Shown: positions 58,774-64,000 of the stretch, in pieces
How the letters are laid out: each line of letters begins with the position of its first letter
Numbering within the stretch: position 1 is the first letter of the stretch
Assembly (NCBI RefSeq): GCF_001428865.1
Contig: NZ_LMIV01000002.1
Span: 62,001 to 126,000, forward strand
Direction: 5' to 3'
DNA from: Sphingomonas sp. Root241
GTDB lineage: Bacteria; Pseudomonadota; Alphaproteobacteria; Sphingomonadales; Sphingomonadaceae
Length of the DNA: 64,000 nucleotides
Position numbers and translations under genes: made by a program
Notes under the pieces: model-generated
What the model saw: the letters and a program-made list of their open reading frames with translations, nothing else
Database searches by the model: none
Told to the model about the DNA's origin: nothing

Positions 58774-59421
58774 TTAACGGTAGAAAATGTGATTGCCCAC
58801 CGTGGCGACGCGCGCGCGCGCCCAGCTCGGCTTCACGTAGCGCGCGTGGAAATAGAGCGCGTTCTCCGCGGGGCTGTCCCACAGATCCTGCTGCGCGACC
58901 TTGGCGACGCCGAGCGCCTTGCGCCACTGGGCGTTGGCGGGCGGGGTCGGCATCTTGCCGCCGCGCACGAACGAGAACTGGCCGCGCTGGGTGATCACCG
59001 AACAGATCGACTTGGGGAAGCGACCCGATTTGGTGCGATTGATGATGACGTCGGCAACCGCGAGCTGGCCGGCGAGCGGTTCGCTCTTCGCCTCGTAATA
59101 GACGCCGACCGCGAGGCAATTGAGCTCGGCATCGGCGCCGGCGCCGCCCTCGTGCGCGGCAACCGCGGCGGAAAGGGTCGCGAAATCCTGATCTTCCTTG
59201 AGCGCCGCTTCCGGGAGCGGCTGCACGATCTCGCCGTCCTGCTTCAGGACCGGCTGCGCCACGATCGTCGGCGCGGGAACAACGTGGTGTTCCTGAGTGT
59301 TGACTGCCTGAACCGGAGCCTCCTGGCTCACCATGTTCGCGTCGAGCGTGGCGGCATTCGCAAGTGCGCCAGCGCAAAAAGTCACAGCCGCGAAAGTCGC
59401 GGCGCGTGGCATGAACTTCAT
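58774..59421 (-). CDS. Cell wall hydrolase (SleB-like)
   Basis: A 215-residue exported protein. The leader is MKFMPRAATFAAVTFCAGALANAA (residues 1-24). The C-terminal SleB/hydrolase_2 domain (about 95-215) has LNCLAVGVYYEAKSEPLAGQLAVADVIINRTKSGRFPKSICSVITQ and FHARYVKPSWARARVATVGNHIFYR, where the Glu in YYEA is the likely catalytic residue. It should cut glycan strands in the periplasm. The reading frame has a clean upstream gap of 150 bases. Confidence 0.9.
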   Translation of the reverse strand: MKFMPRAATFAAVTFCAGALANAATLDANMVSQEAPVQAVNTQEHHVVPAPTIVAQPVLKQDGEIVQPLPEAALKEDQDFATLSAAVAAHEGGAGADAELNCLAVGVYYEAKSEPLAGQLAVADVIINRTKSGRFPKSICSVITQRGQFSFVRGGKMPTPPANAQWRKALGVAKVAQQDLWDSPAENALYFHARYVKPSWARARVATVGNHIFYR

Positions 59422-59575
59422 TATGCTTCATTACTGTGCGGTTGGCGCGCGACAGACCGTCAACAAACCTGGTCTGCCGGGCTTCCCCCCCGACTGCGTA
59501 ACCGCCCGGTCTCACACCCCGGTCGGCACAACGCTATGGAACGTCTGCCGCCTTTCCCCGCGCGGGCGCGCAATG

Positions 59576-59914
59576 TCAATCAATGTTAAACGTTTCAGCG
59601 GCGAAGCGTTCCGCCCCTGCGATATCCAGTTCGACCACCCACAGGTCCGTGTCGAAGCCGCGGCGGCGCTGCCAATAGGCAGAAACCGCGCTTTCGTCGG
59701 CGAATTCGGGGGGGCCGGAAGCGATCAGCGCCGGGTCCCCTTTTGGACCAAGACCGCGTTCAAAGAAGCGCGGATTTGTGCCTTTTTGGTACGCGAGAAC
59801 CAGGATTCCGCCTGCGGTCGCGTCGCCTTTGGCGAGCACCATCGCCGATCCGCCCGCCTGGTCCACGCGCCGCACCAATGCGCTCACCAGCACCGCGCTG
59901 GTCAGCCGCGCCAT
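59576..59914 (-). CDS. DUF1491 family protein
   Basis: A 112-residue cytoplasmic alphaproteobacterial protein. Its family signatures are SALVRRVDQAGGSAMVLAKGDATAGGILV near 12-40 and SAYWQRRRGFDTDLWVVELDI near 80-100. The function is unknown. The ATG at 59914 shares one base with the stop of the thioesterase gene upstream; a GTG one codon earlier is also possible. It ends the ptsN-thioesterase-DUF1491 run. Confidence 0.85.
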   Translation of the reverse strand: MARLTSAVLVSALVRRVDQAGGSAMVLAKGDATAGGILVLAYQKGTNPRFFERGLGPKGDPALIASGPPEFADESAVSAYWQRRRGFDTDLWVVELDIAGAERFAAETFNID

Positions 59915-60387
59915 CACGCCGCCCGATAACCGGGGAGCGAGGCGAGCGGGATCCGCGAGCGCATGAAGGTGCCGGTGCCGCGCGCCGCCTCCTCGCCGCT
60001 CGCGTCGATCAGCCGCGCCTCGGCGACGAACACCCGGCGCTGCCCGCTCACCCAGCGGCCCTCAGCAATCACCGGACCTTCGCCCAGCGGCTTGGTGAAG
60101 AGCAGGTTGAACGCAGTGGTCAGAAGGAAGCGATCGGTGACGAGGCTGTTCGCGGCATAGAAAGCGGCGTCGTCGAGCATCTTGAAATAGCTCGTCCCAT
60201 GCGCCGCGCCGGCGGCGTGGAAATAGCGCGAATCGATGTGGAACCGGATCCGGGCGACTCCGCCCTCGGCGATCTCGAGCACCGATTCGAACAGCCGGTT
60301 GATCGGCGCGGCGGCATAGAGCGATTCGAGTGCGCGGAAATGCGCCTCCGCGCCCCGCGGCTCAGGGCGGGGCTCAGGCGGCGTCAC
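59914..60387 (-). CDS. PaaI-type thioesterase (hotdog fold)
   Basis: A 157-residue hotdog-fold protein. The family pattern is visible: PINRLFESVLEIAEGGVARIRFHIDSRYFHAAGAAHGTSYFKMLDDAAFYAANSLVTDRFLLTTAFNLLFTKPLGEGPVIAEGRWV, with the conserved HG of AHGTSYFKMLDDAA. Such proteins hydrolyse acyl-CoA or aryl-CoA thioesters. The start is a GTG (VTPPEPR) that overlaps the end of ptsN by 14 bases; the substrate is unknown. Confidence 0.85.
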   Translation of the reverse strand: MTPPEPRPEPRGAEAHFRALESLYAAAPINRLFESVLEIAEGGVARIRFHIDSRYFHAAGAAHGTSYFKMLDDAAFYAANSLVTDRFLLTTAFNLLFTKPLGEGPVIAEGRWVSGQRRVFVAEARLIDASGEEAARGTGTFMRSRIPLASLPGYRAA

Positions 60388-60841
60388 GCGTCTCCACGCC
60401 GACGAGCAATGCGAACAGCGCGTCGTCCGAGCCCGCACCGCGCAACTTGGCGGCGAAATTGCGGTCGCGCAGCTTTCGCGACACGCAGGCGAGCGCCTTG
60501 AGATGCTCGGCGCCCGCGCCCGTCGGCGAGAGCAGCATGAACACCAGATCGACCGGCAGATCGTCGATCGCGGCGAAGTCGATCGGCTGGTTGAGCCGCA
60601 CGAACACGCCCGCGACATGCTTGAGCCCGTCCAATTTGCCGTGCGGAATCGCGATTCCGCCGCCAAAACCGGTCGAGCCGAGCTTCTCGCGTTCGCCGAG
60701 CCGATCGGTCACGAGCTTCGCGTCGACGCCATAAGCGCGCGCCGCGGCGGTGCCGAGCTGCTGGAACAATGTCTTCTTGTTTGCTGCGCCCAGGCCGGCA
60801 AGCACTGCCTCGGGCGTCAGCAAATCGCTGAGTTCGGTCAT
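60374..60841 (-). CDS. ptsN: Nitrogen PTS regulatory protein EIIA-Ntr
   Basis: A 155-residue PTS EIIA domain. GGIAIPHGKLDGL carries the phosphorylated H67, with FVRLNQPIDFAAIDDLPVDLVFMLLSP and the ACVSRKLRD segment typical of the family. It receives phosphate from the PtsP/NPr chain and regulates potassium transport and stress responses. In proteobacteria ptsN commonly lies beside rpoN and hpf; here hpf is upstream on the same strand, separated by a long palindromic spacer, and rpoN is not seen. Confidence 0.93.
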   Translation of the reverse strand: MTELSDLLTPEAVLAGLGAANKKTLFQQLGTAAARAYGVDAKLVTDRLGEREKLGSTGFGGGIAIPHGKLDGLKHVAGVFVRLNQPIDFAAIDDLPVDLVFMLLSPTGAGAEHLKALACVSRKLRDRNFAAKLRGAGSDDALFALLVGVETRDAA

Positions 60842-61025
60842 CGGTTGTCCAAAGCGTTCCGCCCCCAGGGCGCGCTCTCCTTTAGGCCTCGTATTCCCTG
60901 CCCGCAACGGCCGGGATCGTCCGGAGACGAGCGCTGGCAAGGAAGCTCGCGCAGCGCGGGCTGGTGGCCCGTGCAAGCGGGCTGACGCAGTCCAGCGTTC
61001 GTCTCCGGACGACCGCGCAGGGGCA

Positions 61026-61050
61026 CCCCACAAAGTACTACTTTGTGGGG
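61026..61050. repeat. Perfect hairpin in the nested element
   Basis: CCCCACAAAGTA C TACTTTGTGGGG: 12-bp perfect arms with one centre base, in the middle of the 60884-61249 element. Confidence 0.8.
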
Positions 61051-61113
61051 ACCCCGATGCGGCGGGCGGATTTTGGCGCACAGCCACGTCATTCGTCGGT
61101 CACGAGTGCGAGG

Positions 61114-61157
61114 TGAACATCGCCCCGCGATGTTCAGGTCGTGCCGGGGGCACGACC
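61114..61157. repeat. Two adjacent 9-bp palindromes in the nested element
   Basis: GAACATCGC CCC GCGATGTTC (61114-61134) and GGTCGTGCC GGG GGCACGACC (61137-61157). Each is a perfect 9-bp stem with a 3-base loop. Confidence 0.75.
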
Positions 61158-61248
61158 GGCCTCGAACTCCACATCGCTCCCTCCTCATTCCTCCCTGTGC
61201 GCCAAAATCCGCTCCGTCGCGGCCATTGCGGGCAGGGAATACGAGGCC

Positions 61249-61836
61249 TCAGGCCTGAGTGCGGTTCGGCTCAACCCAGCCGATCGTCCCGTCGCCGCGG
61301 CGATAGACCATGTTGTGGGTTCCGGTTGCGGTATTGCGGAACAGCAGCGCATTGGTGTGCCGCAGATCGAGCATCATCACGGCGTCGGAAACCGTCGCCT
61401 CGGGCACGTCGACGCGCGTCTCGGCGATGATCAGCGGGGCCTCGGACGGTTCCTCCTCGGGAGCCGGCTCCTCGAACAGCGTGTAGCCGGCATTGTCATA
61501 GGCACCGTTCTCGGCGAACGCATTGACGGTGCCGTTCTGCCGGTCCTTGAGCCGCCGGGTATAGCGGCGGAGCTGCTTGTCGATGCGATCGGCGGCGCCG
61601 TCGAACGCGCCATTGGCCTCCATCCCCGAATTCGAGGATTTGAGCACCAGTCCCTGCATCACGTGCATGACGATGTCGCAGGTGAAGCCATTGTCGTGCG
61701 GCCCCTTGCCGAACGTGGCCTGGGCCGAGATGGCACGCGAGAAATATTTGTCGGCGATACCCTGGAGTCGTTCGGTGACCAGCGTCTTGAGCGCTGCGCC
61801 GGTTTCGACCTGATGGCCAGAGACTCGGATATCCAT
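61249..61836 (-). CDS. hpf: Ribosome hibernation-promoting factor, long form
   Basis: A 195-residue long HPF that pairs ribosomes into inactive 100S dimers in stationary phase. The N-terminal ribosome-binding domain (about 1-105, MDIRVSGHQVETGAALKTLVTERLQGIADKYFSRA, CDIVMHVMQGLVLKSS) is followed by an acidic linker (EEPAPEEEPSEAP) and the C-terminal dimerisation domain (about 140-195, VDVPEATVSDAVMMLDLRHTNALLFRNTATGTHNMVYRRGDGTIGWVEPN). Its stop codon touches the outer arm of the nested palindromic element, which forms its 3' region. Confidence 0.93.
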   Translation of the reverse strand: MDIRVSGHQVETGAALKTLVTERLQGIADKYFSRAISAQATFGKGPHDNGFTCDIVMHVMQGLVLKSSNSGMEANGAFDGAADRIDKQLRRYTRRLKDRQNGTVNAFAENGAYDNAGYTLFEEPAPEEEPSEAPLIIAETRVDVPEATVSDAVMMLDLRHTNALLFRNTATGTHNMVYRRGDGTIGWVEPNRTQA

Positions 61837-61892
61837 GACATTACCTCCGCTTCAAAATGAGGTCGCTCCGACACGGGTGTCGGCGAACCCGG

Positions 61893-62585
61893 TCAACCGG
61901 ATGCCGCCGATACCCAGAGCGGGTCCTCCAACTTCTGGACAAAGGCTGCGTGGCGCTCAAGTTCCGCAGCCGATGGCGCAAAATGCCGGGCGGGTCGCAC
62001 ATGGACCCGGTTCGCAGCCTCGGCGGGCGTCTCGCGCATCACCGGCGCGTCGACCGCGAGGCCCAAGGTGATCTGCCGCCCGCCGGTCAGCTCGACATAG
62101 ACTTGCGCCAGCAGCTGCGCGTCGAGCAGCGCGCCGTGGAGCGTGCGCGCGCTGAGATCGATTCCGTAGCGCACGCACAGGGCGTCGAGCGTGTGCTTGG
62201 CACCGGGATGCTTGACGCGCGCGATCGCGAGCGTGTCGACCATCCGGCCATGATCGATCAACGGACGCCCGCAGCGGCCGAGCTCGCCATTGAGGAACGA
62301 GAAGTCGAATCCCGCATTGTGCGCCACAAGCGGGCAATCGCCGAGGAATTCGATCAGATCCTCGACCACATCGTGGAACAGCGGCTTGTCCGAGAGGAAG
62401 CGCGCGCTCAGTCCATGGACGCGTTCGGCCTCGGCCGGCATGTCGCGCTGGGGATTGATATAATGGTGCAGATGCCGCCCGGTGGGCACCCGGTTGACCA
62501 GTTCGATGCAGCCGATCTCGACCAGCCGGTCTCCGCCCGCGAAGCTGAGCCCCGTCGTTTCGGTATCGAACACGATTTCGCGCAT
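61893..62585 (-). CDS. dnaQ: DNA polymerase III subunit epsilon
   Basis: A 230-residue 3'-5' proofreading exonuclease. The catalytic residues are in Exo I FDTETTGLSF (D7, E9), Exo II VAHNAGFDFSFLNGEL (D103 approximately) and Exo III HTLDALCVRYGID...HGALLDAQLLAQVY (H and D five residues apart). After about 180 a short tail reaches toward the polymerase-binding site. It follows coaE in a tight unit with aroE, a common alphaproteobacterial arrangement. Confidence 0.94.
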   Translation of the reverse strand: MREIVFDTETTGLSFAGGDRLVEIGCIELVNRVPTGRHLHHYINPQRDMPAEAERVHGLSARFLSDKPLFHDVVEDLIEFLGDCPLVAHNAGFDFSFLNGELGRCGRPLIDHGRMVDTLAIARVKHPGAKHTLDALCVRYGIDLSARTLHGALLDAQLLAQVYVELTGGRQITLGLAVDAPVMRETPAEAANRVHVRPARHFAPSAAELERHAAFVQKLEDPLWVSAASG

Positions 62586-62591
62586 TCCGCC

Positions 62592-63185
62592 TTATCCTCC
62601 CGCGCGCGCGGCTAGGCAAGTGAGGACGTGGCGCACCTGCGCGCGGGTTTCGTCCAGCGGGCCATCGGTGGAAATCACGAAATCGGCGCGGGCGCGCTTC
62701 TCCGCATCGGAAAGCTGGCGCGCGAGGATCGATTCGAAGCGCTCGACAGTCATTCCCGGCCGCGCGAGCACGCGGGCGCGCTGTACTTCGGCCGGAGCGG
62801 AGACCACGACGATCTTGTCGACGGCCGCCCAGCCGCCCGCCTCGAACAGCAAGGGCACGTCGAGCATGACGATCGGCGCACCTGCGTTGGCCGCCAGGAA
62901 CCTGTCGCGTTCGCGCGCAACCGCCGGATGCACCAGCGCCTCCAGTCGGGCGAACGCCGATTCATCGCCGAACACCGCCTCGCGCAGCGCGGTACGATCG
63001 ACGCCTTGCGGACCGGTGGTGTCGGGAAAGGCTGTCTCGATCGCTTCGACCAGCGCACCGCCGGGCCCCTGCAGCGCGTGCACGGTCGCATCGGCGTCGA
63101 ACACCGGCACGCCCTCCGCGGCGAACATCTGCGCGACGGTCGACTTGCCCATTCCGATCGAGCCGGTGAGACCGACGGTGATCAT
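62592..63185 (-). CDS. coaE: Dephospho-CoA kinase
   Basis: A 197-residue kinase that makes CoA from dephospho-CoA and ATP. The P-loop is [12 protein letters not shown] (about 5-16); [15 protein letters not shown] and [33 protein letters not shown] are typical, and [29 protein letters not shown] carries the lid. The length is normal. Its ATG overlaps the aroE stop (ATGA) and dnaQ follows by 6 bases. Confidence 0.95.
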   Translation of the reverse strand: MITVGLTGSIGMGKSTVAQMFAAEGVPVFDADATVHALQGPGGALVEAIETAFPDTTGPQGVDRTALREAVFGDESAFARLEALVHPAVARERDRFLAANAGAPIVMLDVPLLFEAGGWAAVDKIVVVSAPAEVQRARVLARPGMTVERFESILARQLSDAEKRARADFVISTDGPLDETRAQVRHVLTCLAARAGG

Positions 63186-64000
63186 TTCTCCAGCAATTCC
63201 CGAAGCCCATCGTCGCGGTCGCGCGGCGGCGCGGCACCGAAGAATAGTTCGAATGCCAGAGCGGCCTGGCCGATCAGCATGTCGAGGCCGTCCACGGTAT
63301 CGAGCCCGCGCGCCCGCGCCTGGGCGAGCAACGGCGTCTCGAGCGGCGAATAGACGATGTCATAGACCACCGCATCCTCGGGGAGCGGCGACAGATCGAG
63401 ATCGAGCGGCGGTTGCCCCCCCATGCCGAGCGCGCTGGCGTTGACCAGCAGGTCGGCGGGGGGGAGCGGACTGCCGAGCGGCACCGCGTCACCCTTGATC
63501 CCAAAGCTCGACAGCAAGGCCGCAGCCTTGAGCACGTTGCGGTTGAGGATCGTCACCCGGCCGATGCCCACCCGCGACAGTGCAAACAGGATCGCGCGCG
63601 CGCCACCGCCCGCGCCGACCACCACCGCATGCCGGCCTTCGAGGTCGAGCCCGGCGATCGGCGCGTAGAATCCGCCGGCATCGGTGTTGGTGCCGATCAG
63701 CGCACCGTCTTCGGCGCGCACCACCGTATTGATTGCGCCGATCGAGCCGCGCACGTCGCCGCGGTCCTCGACATGATCGAGCGCTGCCTGCTTGTGCGGG
63801 ATGGTGATGTTGGTCCCGCGCCATGCGGGATCGCTCCGCCGCGACTCGAAATAGGCGGCCAACCCTTCGGGAGTGACGTGCGTCGCGCGATATTCGGCGT
63901 CGATGCCCAGCGCTTCGAGCCAGAAACCATGGATCAGCGGCGATCTCGAATGCGCGATCGGGTCGCCGATCACTTCGGCATATGGCAAGGGAAGCGTCAT
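63182..64000 (-). CDS. aroE: Shikimate dehydrogenase
   Basis: A 272-residue NADP-dependent enzyme of the shikimate pathway. The substrate site shows [23 protein letters not shown] (SxS) and [13 protein letters not shown] with the catalytic lysine near 70; the cofactor fold has [15 protein letters not shown] near 130 and [16 protein letters not shown] is characteristic. The ATG lies exactly at the window edge, so the start is taken as complete; it fits the usual N-terminus. It heads the aroE-coaE-dnaQ unit. Confidence 0.94.
   Translation of the reverse strand: MTLPLPYAEVIGDPIAHSRSPLIHGFWLEALGIDAEYRATHVTPEGLAAYFESRRSDPAWRGTNITIPHKQAALDHVEDRGDVRGSIGAINTVVRAEDGALIGTNTDAGGFYAPIAGLDLEGRHAVVVGAGGGARAILFALSRVGIGRVTILNRNVLKAAALLSSFGIKGDAVPLGSPLPPADLLVNASALGMGGQPPLDLDLSPLPEDAVVYDIVYSPLETPLLAQARARGLDTVDGLDMLIGQAALAFELFFGAAPPRDRDDGLRELLEK

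Larger units (their letters stand above)
60842..61248. other. 407-base intergenic region between hpf and ptsN made of nested palindromes
   Basis: No coding potential is visible; the short reading frames that cross it are fragmentary. Nearly all of 60884-61249 consists of inverted repeats inside inverted repeats: an outer 29-base pair, a second pair of about 22 bases, a third pair of 18 bases, and three separate hairpins. It could be a degenerate mobile element, a structured RNA, or both. It separates hpf from ptsN, which lie on the same strand. Confidence 0.6.
60884..61249. repeat. Nested inverted-repeat element between hpf and ptsN
   Basis: Outer arms 60884-60912 and 61221-61249: AGGCCTCGTATTCCCTGCCC + GCAACGGCC and its reverse complement, with 1 mismatch in 29. 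Inner pairs: 60917-60937 with 60992-61013 (about 22 bases, 1 mismatch, TCGTCCGGAGACGA core) and 61065-61082 with 61195-61212 (18 bases perfect, GCGGATTTTGGCGCACAG). The right outer arm ends on the first base of the hpf stop codon. Confidence 0.75.

Overview
The window reads as chromosomal DNA of a high-GC alphaproteobacterium of the order Sphingomonadales, most likely Sphingomonas or a close relative. This rests on the gene set: beta-carotene hydroxylase CrtZ, class I lysyl-tRNA synthetase, a COQ9-family ubiquinone protein, MmcB, DUF1489, DUF1491 and DUF4169 proteins, a RibBX-type riboflavin gene, and a CDC48-type AAA ATPase. Genes are tightly packed on both strands with many 1-4 bp stop/start overlaps. 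I see no rRNA, tRNA, CRISPR array, prophage or insertion sequence; the accessory character comes from short palindromic repeats.

Layout. 1-7.1 kb: amino-acid genes (arogenate/prephenate dehydrogenase fragment, hisC; divergently a Tat-type flavin amine oxidase, an exported unknown, metX, a GNAT acetyltransferase, metW, pirin). 7.1-12.1 kb: ssb, feoAB, COQ9, an EamA exporter. 12.1-18.2 kb: an Old Yellow Enzyme, then on the minus strand a riboflavin block (ribD, ribE, ribBX, ribH) after tonB and a small membrane protein. 18.2-28.7 kb: gltX, prs, a TauE/SafE permease, a monooxygenase/MFS pair, CDC48, a LysR regulator, cyclophilin, mgtE. 28.7-37.4 kb: msrA, aspartate aminotransferase, fused pabBC, an MBL hydrolase, MAPEG protein, then rpmF-plsX-fabH-ihfA-merR. 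37.4-47.3 kb: SixA phosphatase, DinG-like helicase, serine hydrolase, class I lysS, nhaA, an MFS exporter. 47.3-53.2 kb: DinB/TetR pair, etfBA, sucC with a GFA protein, crtZ. 53.2-64 kb: msrB, PBP1A, an SCO/YcgN/YgjP-like chain, ankyrin protein, MmcB, cell-wall hydrolase, ptsN, hpf, dnaQ, coaE, aroE.

The least ordinary content is repetitive and structural. At least five palindromic repeat families are scattered between genes. One copy lies in frame inside ribD and another in frame inside a small membrane-protein gene, adding about 30-37 residues to each. A 140-150 bp composite element occurs twice with inverted GC-rich ends and an internal terminator hairpin. The ptsN-hpf gap holds a 366 bp nest of palindromes. 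A factor-independent terminator with no gene upstream of it, preceded by a CCUCUCCU stretch, marks a probable small RNA between CDC48 and the LysR gene.

Functionally the window is mostly core metabolism (His, Met, Phe/Tyr, riboflavin, folate, CoA, shikimate, fatty acid initiation), translation (gltX, lysS, rpmF, hpf), DNA maintenance (ssb, dnaQ, MmcB, DinG-like), cell wall, iron and magnesium uptake, and methionine sulfoxide repair.
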